DNA of 64,000 nt from contig CP136065.1 in NCBI GenBank assembly GCA_032622095.1, positions 92,635,343 through 92,699,342 on the forward strand. Direction: 5' to 3'. Of the stretch, positions 55,635-64,000 are shown in pieces. Every line of letters begins with the position of its first letter. Positions within the stretch are counted from its first letter, which is position 1. The stretch comes from Siphonodentalium dalli. Lineage: Eukaryota > Mollusca > Scaphopoda > Gadilida > Siphonodentaliidae. Made by a program: the position numbers and the translations under genes. The notes below the pieces were generated by a model that saw nothing but the letters and a program-made list of their open reading frames with translations, was not told the origin of the DNA and did not search any database.

Positions 55635-55754
55635 AATGAACACCAGACGTGAAGCTCCACTCTCTGTCCCCATCAACGCCCCCTTCCTTGGGAAAATATG
55701 CGTATGTCCGTGGCTGGGAAATGCCTGTATCCGTCTTGTTTATAGCTACGTTGT
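55635..55754 (-). pseudogene. Truncated copy of the F-type lectin N-terminal exon
   Basis: After an acceptor-like CTTTTCTTCCCAG the minus strand reads NVAINKTDTGIS, then GGVDGDREWSFTSGVHSS, closely matching the intact exon 100 bp further downstream in gene orientation. Everything from the EDW...PWW motif onward is missing and no donor follows. The adjacent LINE ends just upstream at about 55760. Confidence 0.75.
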
Positions 55755-55759
55755 CTGGG

Positions 55760-57035
55760 AAGAAAAGTGTAAATATACTGGGCTCGGAAATATGGTGTTA
55801 ATTTTTCTGGACATGAAATATTCTCCATGTTCCACAGATGAATCTGTCCACATTCTGTTAGGATGTTCTTTATTTTTTCTATCCACGAAATTTTACTGAC
55901 GAAGCATCGCATACTTTTATGGATAGTAAATACAAAATTTTGCAAAATCTGTTCTGGTTGATATTCTTATTTTTCACAAAACGCAGATTGATTGTGTATT
56001 CAATAGGCAGCCTACCGCTCTCGCCATATAACATATAATTGGGGGGTAGACGACCTCAGATGGAGAACGTTTCTTATAAATGTTCTGTGTATAACTTCAA
56101 ACATATCGTTATTCCCTGATCCCCATACCTCACAACAATACAGCATGATTGTCAACACTTGTGCGTCAAATAATTCAAAGTTATTTTTTAAAAGAACAAG
56201 CAGTGGGTTCTCGATTTTGAAATAATGGAATACATTGCACCCGAGTACGAGCCTGATTTTGTATGAATAATTCCAAGATAGTTAAAGTTCTTGACTACTT
56301 CAATTTTCTGACCTTTGTATGTAAATGTCCTATTTTTAGGCAAACTTCGTTTAGAAATCAACAGTATTTTGGTTTTCTCAATGTTCACATTTAAAGGGGT
56401 ACTGTACGCCAAATGTTGTTGTTGGTTTCTATAGTCTCCGATTCGGAGAATAAGGTAACAAATTTTCCATTATTTGAATGTCTGTTGAGTACGAAGTAGT
56501 GTTACGGATGGCAAATTTACCGGAATGCAAAAATACAAATTGTCGTTGTCGAGTAATTTTTGTACAGTTTTCAACCAAATGAATCAAATAAAAGTTATAT
56601 TATATGCATACTAGTCCCATATAATCATTTCAGTTATTGTATCGTCGCTAGTCAGTGAGTGGCTTGGGTGTTCTCCCCGTATCATCATAATGTTTAAAGC
56701 GATCGTGTGTGCGATTGGTTTAACAATCCAGTATCCCTCAATTACTTTATTTGAATACGGAAAATCGTAATTTAATTGACGCCATTTTATGGCTCCAGTC
56801 ATAAATTCAATTTATATCAAATTATTAACTTTTAAATTATTAAATTTTAAGATAGCCTATTAACCTGAGCGTTTACAGAATACATCTTCGACTCAAATTA
56901 CTTATGTTTCTATATATTATCGATATTAGATCGTTGTTGTCACCGGAAATTTAATGAAAATGGCGTACAGTACCCCTTTATCTTCCACTTATCGCAGTAC
57001 CTTTGGTAGCTACTAAGTACTTTCTGCAAATGTAA
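55760..57035 (-). mobile_element. L2/CR1-like LINE fragment, interrupted by a TA-flanked element
   Basis: On the minus strand, reading from 57035 down: LQKVLSSYQRYCDKWK (the segment before the RT thumb), the 585-bp insertion, then VNIEKTKILLISKR, FTYKGQKIEVVKNFNYLG, and after frame changes FDAQVLTIMLYCCEVWGSGN, and IRNVLHLRSSTPQ. This is the C-terminal third of a LINE reverse transcriptase with the usual SKR, YLG and EVWG motifs. The 5' region is absent (truncation), and several shifts inactivate it. The 3' end abuts the truncated lectin exon. Confidence 0.8.
56394..56978. mobile_element. TA-flanked terminal-inverted-repeat element (585 bp)
   Basis: AAGGGGTACTGTACGCCA at 56394 is mirrored by TGGCGTACAGTACCCCTT at 56978, with a TA duplication on both sides (56392-56393 and 56979-56980). 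Taking out the element and one TA leaves the reverse-transcriptase reading frame of the host LINE uninterrupted, which confirms the borders. TA duplication and TIRs fit the Tc1/mariner group in a broad sense. No transposase is encoded. Confidence 0.85.
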
Positions 57036-57059
57036 CGGCGTTTCAGCCATAAGTACGGT

Positions 57060-57305
57060 GTAAATTAGAAAAATAAAAATATTTCACCTATCCTTGTTAC
57101 AAAGTTACATTTGGAAGTCGTTTCAAAAATGCGACGTGATTTTATCACAAAGTTACAAATGCTTATCAGAAAATAACTCCTACTAGAAATATGGTAATAT
57201 TTCACCCGTCCTTGTTTAAAAAGGGTTACACAGTTACATTTGCAAGTCGTTTCAAAGTTACAAATGCTTATCAGAGATTAGCTCCAACTATAAAAATGAA
57301 AATAT
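57060..57305. repeat. Imperfect tandem duplication (~115 bp)
   Basis: Two units share AAATATTTCACC(T/C)(A/G)TCCTTG, TTACATTTG(G/C)AAGTCGTTTC, and ACAAATGCTTATCAGA. Confidence 0.65.
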
Positions 57306-57968
57306 TTGGAGCCCGTGCAGTTTAAGCCTAAGTCAACTATACCTGATTCATGTGCAGATGCAGAACGGTCCACATGTGTCCCAACATCCATATTGTATTC
57401 CAGAATCCAAGGATTTAGGCACAAACCCATTTTATATGATGTGCCCTTAAAATGGTGAACCCCAAATTTGAGCCCGTGCAGTGTACACTTAAGTCAACTA
57501 TACCTGAGTCATGTCCAGAAGCAGGAGATTCCAGATATGTCCCAACATATATTCCCAGAATCCAAAGATTTAGGCACCTACCCATTTTCTATGATGGGCC
57601 CTTTAAATGGTGATACCCAAATTTGAGCCCATGCAGTTTAAACCTACGCCAACTATATCTGAGTCATGTACAGATGCAGGACGGCCCAGAGATGTCCCAA
57701 TATCCATATTATATTCCCAGAATACAAAATTTTGGCGCCTATCCATTTTCTATGATGGGCCCTTAAATATTTGAACCCCAATTTGGAGCCCGCGCAGCGA
57801 AACCCTAAGTCAACTGTACCTGAGTCATGTAGAAGATACAGGAGGGTCCAGATAATTGCCAACATCCATATTACACGCCCAGAATACAAAATATAGGCAC
57901 ATAACTATTTTCTATGAAGGGCCCTTAAAATGGTGAACACGAAATTTGAGCCCATGCAGTTTAAACCT
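57306..57968. repeat. Tandem repeat, ~160-bp unit x4
   Basis: Each unit contains GAGCCC(G/A)(T/C)GCAGTTTAA, AAGTCAACTATACCTGA, GTCATGT, CCAACATCCATATT, CCAGAATCCAAAG/GATTTAGGCAC and CCCATTTTCTATGATGGGCC. Starts are near 57308, 57470, 57626 and 57783. One to two inverted relatives are at about 59000-59165. Confidence 0.8.
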
Positions 57969-57999
57969 TTAAGAAAAATGCAATATCTCTTGGCGATTA

Positions 58000-58375
58000 A
58001 CAGATAATATCATTAGTTACGGGCACTGATTTGGTTGCTGTTGAAGCCAAATATCACAAGTGTCTGTCGTCATTCAAGAATCGGTAAAGTAGTCAACAAC
58101 GTCAGGCTCACAAACCAACGAAATATTTTGCAGTCACGCGTTTTTGCAGAATTAGTGTCGTTTTTAGAACATGAGGTTGCCAATGGAAACTACATTCTCA
58201 AACTGCTGGAAAAAATACTCTTCTTGGAATCACCGAACTAAATGGTTTCCATAGGCGACAGTGTTAACGTTTCGACCAAATTCACTGAATTGAAGCCTGC
58301 AGGCCATACCAGTGATGTTTACCCAGCTGATCACGAAAATGCAAGAAAAATCATAGGTCATGTGTTTACTTTTTA
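58000..58375 (+). pseudogene. Decayed fragment of a repetitive gene family (VAVEAKYHK motif)
   Basis: One plus-strand frame reads GTDLVAVEAKYHKCLSSFKN, and after a frame change FAELVSFLEHEVANGNYILK. The LVAVEAKYHKxC segment followed by a helical LxxxLExEVxxGN segment resembles an uncharacterised multicopy protein region I associate with repetitive invertebrate gene families. I cannot name the family with certainty. Stops interrupt it, so it is a relic. Confidence 0.4.
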
Positions 58376-58699
58376 AAATAAATCCCCACGTGTACGACAG
58401 GGCTATCTCACAGCCAAATTTGATCTGGGGAAAACCCAGAACTACAGCAGCTAGTTAAATAAATTTCCCGCTCACAAAAATCCATTCCCTCATTAATTCA
58501 CCAGTTTAAATTATTACCGCCACACAGTGGGTGTACACTGGTGTAGAGTTTCTCATATTGTGTGGTCGATCGATAATCCACTGGGCGATTGTATTATTAT
58601 GGTTATGTCGTACTTGAGTATAAATCGTACCGATATTTACGATAGTACGATAAAGATTAGCACATGTGTTTACGTCACCGGTGTAATTGTGGGGACATG
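58376..58699. other. Unassigned non-coding stretch
   Basis: No feature recognised. Confidence 0.4.
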
Positions 58700-58980
58700 T
58701 TTCTATTATGAAGGTTCGCTATCCCGAAGGTCCGCTATTCCGAAGGTTCTCTATTCCGAAGGTTTTTGTTATTTTTAGGTTAATTCTATATTCTAAAGTA
58801 TTGATACTAATTTTAGAGGGTTCATTTTCACAAAGATTCGTTTTATGGAGTGTGCGCTCACATCCGAACTGACCCTGCGCGCATATCGATACAGATACAG
58901 GAGGAAATAACTTAACTTAGAACATTAAATGTGATTTTGTTTTGTTTTCGCGGGTTTTCTTGAGATTTAATTTCATTACG
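58700..58980. repeat. Direct repeat with TCCGAAGGTTC units, copy 1
   Basis: Short units around CTATTCCGAAGGTTC repeat three or four times (58718-58770), followed by GTTATTTTTAGGTTAATTCT and GAGGAAATAACTTAA...AAATGTGATTTTGTTTTG. The whole order is repeated at 59190-59462. Confidence 0.75.
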
Positions 58981-58999
58981 GGGGCCCGTATCGTTGAAT

Positions 59000-59165
59000 T
59001 CTTGGCATATAATATGAATGTTGTGGTATATATGGACCCTCCCGCATTGGGACATGCCACAGGTACAGTTGACTTAAGTGATGTTCTGTGTGGGCTCCAA
59101 TTTGGAGTTCAATATTTTAAGGGCCAAATTTAGAATTTTATGGGTCCATACCTTTGAACTCTGGG
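59000..59165 (-). repeat. Inverted relative of the 57.3-58.0-kb tandem unit
   Basis: Reads GGCATATAATATGAATGTTG, CACAGGTACAGTTGACTTAAG, GGGCTCCAATTTGGAGTTCA and ATTTTAAGGGCC, the reverse complement order of the unit at 57306-57968, with a second partial copy from 59125. Confidence 0.6.
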
Positions 59166-59189
59166 CATATAATATGAATATTGGGGGGC

Positions 59190-59462
59190 ATGTTCCGAAG
59201 GATCACTATCCCGAAGGTCCACTATTCCGAAATTTCTCTGAATGTTCGCTATTCCGAAGGTTCACCAATCCGAAGGTTCGTTATTCCGAAGGTTCTGTGT
59301 TCCGAAGGTTTTTGTTATTTTAAGATTAATTCTATATTGTAAAGTATTGAGAGGGTTCATTATCACGAAGATTCTTTTCATGGAGGAAATAACTTAAAAC
59401 ATTAAATGTGATTTTGTTTAGTTTTCGCGGGTTTTCTTGAGTTTAACTTTAATGTCATTACG
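59190..59462. repeat. Direct repeat with TCCGAAGGTTC units, copy 2
   Basis: Counterpart of 58700-58980, with more of the short units (about six) and the same closing CGCGGGTTTTCTTGAG and CATTACG. Confidence 0.75.
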
Positions 59463-59769
59463 TATGACCTTATTTCTCATTACATATTCACGCCAAGCAG
59501 CCCACACAATTGCTATGTTTCCTTGCGATTTAATGTGATTACGTGTGACCTAATATCTCAATAATCTGAGGCAAGAGTACGCCTGCTAAAGGCGAATTAT
59601 AACAGTTGGGGCTATAACGCTCAATGAATACTGGAGGCTATAACAAACTGCGCAGCAGATTATCGCTGAATGGACGAGTATGATATGAGCCTAACTGCGA
59701 TTGTGACTTTGTTTAAAGGCCCACTTAATTTCCGAGTCATTCATTTTTTTATAGTATATACGGTTTTAA
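59463..59769. other. Unassigned non-coding stretch
   Basis: No feature recognised. Starts with GTGATTACGTGTGACC-type words also seen just upstream. Confidence 0.35.
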
Positions 59770-59771
59770 TA

Positions 59772-60648
59772 ACAATTTATGCAGGGGGGGGGGGCGGAAA
59801 AAAAATGCAAACACAGGGTGGAAAAAACTGTTTTCTTCGATTTGGGAATCCCCCCCCCCCCAAAAACAGCAAAAACTGCAGTTTTTTTCCACTGACCATT
59901 TGACCCCCCCCCCCCCCAGAAAAATCAAATCTACCCCAACCGGACAACAACTCGGTTTGACCGGAAACCGAAAAAAACACCGGAGTGTATATCATAAATT
60001 GTTACAATTCATGAGAAGGTGCTTGGCCACTTAGTTTAGATTATTATGACTAAAATGGTCATTGTCTACCAGTAGAACGCAGATTTGTACCTCGTGATGT
60101 CATGACATGTACAAACATGTATATTGGTGATCGCAACGCTTTGTATGCACTTTAAAAAAAATGACAACTAGTCATTACCTCGAATTTGAATAAGATGCAA
60201 ATGAGATGAGTGAGATACCAGCATATAACTGTTTTCTGATACCATTGGAGGAGAAATTTTTTAATACATGGGATAGTTCTGCAGTAAAAATTTGCCAGAT
60301 AAGCGATCGCAGGGTAGAATTATGCAATCGACTGGTAGACACTGACATAGTCGGCATTATTAAGAGGGTTAATGGGGTCAATATCACATGTAAACCAAGA
60401 CAGTGGTTATCCAAAATTGTTTTATGTGGATTATACTACTCATGTATATATGATTTGGTTATTAAGGTTAATCCATATTCTATAAAATGAGAGAAAATTG
60501 AAGTTGTGAGTCTGAAAATACATATTTGGAAAAAAATTACATGAATAAGGAAAAAAATAACGTGTAAATGTTTGACGCCTATGTACCCCCCCACCCCCGG
60601 TACGTTGTGTCCCGCTGTTTTTTCCGCCCCCCCCCTGATTTATGCCAT
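59772..60648. repeat. Element bounded by inverted G/C-run ends
   Basis: The left border TTATGCAGGGGG(G)n CGGAAAAAA is mirrored by TTTTTTCCGCCCC(C)n TGATTTATGC at about 60625-60645. The interior has more homopolymer C-runs (59850-59860, 59906-59918) and otherwise unremarkable sequence. It may be a non-autonomous element with homopolymer-expanded ends, or a decayed repeat. Confidence 0.4.
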
Positions 60649-60784
60649 AAAATTTGAATAAAATACTATAATTCATCACCATTTGAAACGCAGAATACTT
60701 CTATCTCCTAGTTTGAAACACCTTTAAAATACCGCGTCGTATATCTAGCAATTAGCAACCAACATGTCCTCTTCGGCTTTCCAT

Positions 60785-61350
60785 AGATTTCAACGTAAGT
60801 TGATACTTATGGGTATTTGTGTCCCGGAAGTGTTTTGGACGGGTCAAATCGTGACCCCGACCTGACCTTGACCTTTAAAACTGTCAATGCAAGGTCAATT
60901 TGGGTAAAACGGACAAATTTCGGCGAAATTTGATACCTAGGGATACTTTTGTCCGGGGAGAGTTTTGAACGATTCAAATCGTGACCTCGGCGTGACCTTC
61001 AATGCGGTCAATCAAAGGTCAAATCGGATAAAACGGATGGATTTCGACGAAATTTGATACCTATGGGAACTTTTGTCAGGGGAGTATTTTGGACGGGTCA
61101 AATCATGACTCCGACCTTACCTTGACCTACAAAATTGTTCACTAAAGGTCAAGTGGGGTAAAACGGACGGATTTCGACGAAATTTGATACCTAGGGGTAC
61201 TTTTCTCCGGGTGGGGGTGTTTTGGACGGGTCAAATCATGACCCTGACCTGACCTTAACTTTCGAAATAGTCAATTGTAGGTCAAATCGCGCCTTTCACC
61301 AGAAATCAGATGGGAAATAGCCCGGGCGAAGTCGGACCCATCAGCTTGTG
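60785..61350. repeat. Tandem repeat, ~125-bp unit x4, with a shared end motif
   Basis: Units begin TTGATAC(T/C)TA(T/G)GGG and continue TTTTGGACGGGTCAAATC, GACC(T)TGACCTTGACC and AAAACGGACGGATTTCGACG. The block ends with AGCCCGGGCGAAGTCGGACC and CATCAGCT, the reverse complement of the CTAGCTGATG...CCGGGCTATT end found at 30335 and in the satellite. It is thus a third, inverted member of that end-sharing family. Confidence 0.75.
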
Positions 61351-61379
61351 TAATAAAGAAGACAGTTTGAAGAAAGTAA

Positions 61380-61512
61380 TGTCCGACACTCCGACCACTC
61401 CTTTCGTGGACCCCCCCCCCCCCCCCCATTGGACCGCCCGTGGAATATAGGCTCTATACTGAGGGGCGCGGTAATATTAGCGCCCAAATGGAATAGCAAA
61501 CCCATCGTGCAC
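61380..61512. repeat. Direct repeat, copy 1 (partner 62052-62180)
   Basis: Contains TCCGACACTCCGACCACTCC, a C-run, GTGGAATATA, and TAATATTAGCGCCCAAATGG, all shared with 62052-62180. Confidence 0.8.
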
Positions 61513-62051
61513 CTCCCGACAAACACAGCGACAGCCAATTCGAGAATTGGCGAATTGGATTCTAGCGTACTATTCAGAATCCTATTGGAAACCCGTCCCC
61601 CTCGATCCCTCCCCGGGATTATAAGTCAAATGACGTGCGGGTCTGGTTGAGGACCCGCCAGTGGTCAAGATCCCAACTCCGGCACCCCTCCCATCGACAT
61701 GTAGAGAGTTAATGCGAAAACAAACGAATCGGACTCTGGCTCCCAATTGGATTCCAGAGTCCGATTCAAAAAACGACCCTATTGGAGCCCCCCCCCCCGG
61801 TGTGTACTATATATAATTTGAACTGGGGATCGGGTAGAGAATTTGCGGATCGACATGATTCCAAATTTTCCACTCCCTCCCACCAACATACTGTGCTTTA
61901 TTAAGGAAACAACGCGAACCGCACTCTGGCTTTCCAGAGTCCTAATCAAAAATCAGAAACGCTCCTCATGGAACCTCCCATGTTTTTCTGAATTTAATCA
62001 TCGGGATATTGCTTCCATGTGGTTTGATGCCCACACATAGTTTCATATTCA
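61513..62051. repeat. Spacer with CTCTGG...CCAGAGTCC inverted words
   Basis: Contains GACTCTGGCTCCCAATTGGA / TCCAGAGTCCGATTC near 61730-61770 and a related CACTCTGGCTTTCCAGAGTC near 61922. No coding region. Probably part of the same repeat as its flanks. Confidence 0.45.
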
Positions 62052-62180
62052 GCTTCCGACACTCCGACCACTCCCTTCCCGGACCCCCCGCCCCCATTGG
62101 ACTCTCTCGTGGAATATAAGCTCTATACTGACGGGCGCGGTAATATTAGCGCCCAAATGGAATAGCAAACCCATCGTACT
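62052..62180. repeat. Direct repeat, copy 2
   Basis: Same order as 61380-61512, ending ATAGCAAACCCATCGT and leading straight into the long end repeat. Confidence 0.8.
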
Positions 62181-62184
62181 CCTC

Positions 62185-64000
62185 ATATCATGGAGATTCT
62201 ATATACATAAAAAATATTCTTACCAATGTCTGTGCCCGTCTCCCTCCCCTGACTCGAACGGCAACACTTTGGCATCTTTATAACACAACATAACATTCCC
62301 CATATCAAGCAGATGATCGATTTTGTTGCCCTCCCAATGTTCTACCCCTAACTCCGTAAGCGTCACTTTAGAAATTTTAACCTGGACAACTATCTTCCTC
62401 GTAAATAAATTACTCCTGTTAGACCCCTTTGGACCCCTCTGTGTGTCTCTGAAATTTGTTATAGACCAGACAGACATTCGCAAATATAGGTATAGATATT
62501 ATCCCTACTTCTAAATTACCGAGACAATATGTGGAGTTTCAATTGAACCAAATCCGTCTAACTGGTCGCGGCTATTTTATGTACCACTTACATGTATTAA
62601 TAGGCGGCGATGCAGATTCAGTTACAATCAGGACGAAGGCGGCAATCGGTGTGTACAATAAGTTATCCATTTAGTCGCTTGACAGAATCTGGTATGCAAA
62701 AACTTTAAAATAAAAACTTACAAAATGGTAGTATATATGCAATGCACGAAATACCATCGCGGTTTCAACCAGGACGTAATAAACATCGAGTTTAACGCCG
62801 TTTGATTCTATACAATTGCAATTCACATTGAGCTGTTGTGTAATGAATATCGTCTTGTCAATACTTGACATTGTCACAGCTATTTTGTTCAAATATTTAT
62901 CGACCTATTTCGATTCTGGTAACAAATTCAAAAGCGAATATTATTAGGTGTATTTTGGAGCGCGAACGAGCAATTGGCTTTAAAATGTTCTACCCTACAG
63001 TGCGGTCCGCAAAATAATATACGCGATCAAGTGTGGGTATCCACCAGCTTTCGGTGTCAAAGCCGCAGATTAATGCTGCAATGAGATGTCACAAAACTGG
63101 AGTTGGGATGTCAAAGTTGCGGCTTGTAAGTTTCGCATTATAAATGTTTCTTACGGCGAACTAGTACTGATAGCAACTGTATACCTGTACTTGGATAACG
63201 TCTGGTTTTGCAACCCAACGCGCGGCGTTGAATCTGATGTTTACTCGATATTATACAACGGATTTATGTGCGTCATGCATTCCATTTCAACTAATATAAT
63301 ATGTAATATGTATTGAGTTATATACTCAATTAAAAGCTATAAATTGTGTCAGTTCTTCACTTGTGTATCTTTGATAGTGGTGAGGTCCATAGTGGATAAA
63401 GCTCGACTAGAAATCAAGGACGTGGCTAGAGGGTCTCCGTTGGAGGGGTGTCCACCTTGGGAAATTCCAATTGCACCCCCCCCCCCCTGAATCAGAATCA
63501 GAATCAGACCAAACACAAGTTTTGCATAATTCCATTTGCACCCCCTTGATCCTCAGTGCTTAGGCCTAATATCCTATATATTTATAAACCATGATTCTAT
63601 ATTCCCGGTAAGAGAACATTCAGACGACGGTGTGGCCCGGTGGACGAAAATTTTGAAATCTGAACAAGAAAATCTCAAAATCTTAGCATTTAACTAGCCT
63701 CAAGCCTTCCTAGAGTTGGAAATTTCAAACCTGACACCCCCACATAGGTTGGAAATTTCCAACTGACGACAATTCCAATGATAATGTTGACCAAATGTAT
63801 GACAATATTGTTTTCTTAATTTAACTGCAGTTTTTGACTGGCCACGGGGGAGGGACCAGGACACAATCTTTCCAAGTGTTGGAAACATCCAACCTGTCAC
63901 CCTCCCCTAAGGTAGGAAAATTTCCAACTGATGACCATTTCAGTCAAAAATTTTGACCAAAATAGGAAAATATGCAAAATTAATATTGGTCCAAAAACAA
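62185..64000 (+). repeat. Long direct repeat, copy 2 (continues past the window)
   Basis: Collinear with about 4890-6850. It lacks one internal stretch around 5545-5600 and carries a few indels and a longer C-run (63476-63486). The open frame of copy 1 is interrupted at 63072 here. The GGAAATTTCC repeat runs to the window edge. Confidence 0.8.

Noticed and set aside
58035-58241. Resemblance of IGKVVNNVR to a TFIIS N-terminal (LW) domain
   Set aside because: Only a short word matches and the segment order is wrong. The neighbouring frame with VAVEAKYHK explains the region better as a different, decayed family.

Overview
This is an AT-rich, repeat-dense animal genome window, most likely from a mollusc or another lophotrochozoan. 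The evidence is spliced exons of an F-type lectin (fucolectin)/EGF-repeat/transmembrane receptor, a C-type lectin exon, L2/CR1/Jockey-like LINE remnants, a DUF3504 (Crypton-type recombinase-derived) relic, and many fold-back MITEs and satellites. I see no operons, bacterial signals, rRNA or tRNA. The species assignment is inference from gene content.

Host genes. A receptor gene on the minus strand can be assembled from exons that nearly all have phase-1 boundaries. They are the N-terminal half of an F-type lectin domain (55535-55329), the C-terminal half (29441-29211), one large EGF-repeat exon (22035-21085), a transmembrane exon (19983-19893), a possible linker exon (18595-18468) and a tyrosine-bearing tail (17914-17757). 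If joined, the gene spans at least 38 kb, and the window's largest repeats and mobile elements lie in its introns. Decayed copies of the lectin exons lie at 52.98-55.76 kb. A C-type lectin C-terminal exon is on the plus strand at 14.7 kb.

Central novelty. Positions 35931-44806 are one 8,876-bp nearly perfect palindrome with a clean 6-bp target-site duplication (GACGTT), AG...CT ends, and an empty-site copy of the same target in this window (32900-32905). Each arm carries an intact 566-codon gene for a fusion of zinc finger, A32/FtsK-type packaging ATPase and a second zinc finger. TSD length, termini and ATPase point to the Polinton/Maverick lineage, but no polymerase, integrase, protease or capsid gene is visible. 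The centre holds two abutting small hairpins (40344-40366 and 40367-40390) on top of the long stem, the layout of a parvovirus-like T-shaped terminal hairpin. I read the element as an integrated head-to-head dimer of a ~4.4-kb hairpin-ended replicon. That is an inference.

Surroundings. The palindrome sits in a ~20-kb satellite field (30.75-35.93 and 44.81-51.52 kb) of ~122-bp monomers. This field also holds a ~3.0-kb tandem duplication that predates the insertion and a 1,578-bp tandem duplication. Other landmarks are a 9-bp array (23.24-24.86 kb), a 59-bp minisatellite (11.61-12.52 kb), a piggyBac-type fold-back MITE (12.76 kb), a second TTAA-flanked hairpin (54.05 kb), a TA-flanked element nested in a LINE (56.39-56.98 kb), and a ~1.8-kb direct repeat shared by the two ends of the window (about 4.9-7.0 and 62.2-64.0 kb). 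Very short open frames in the satellites and GCC arrays are repeat artefacts and are not annotated as genes.
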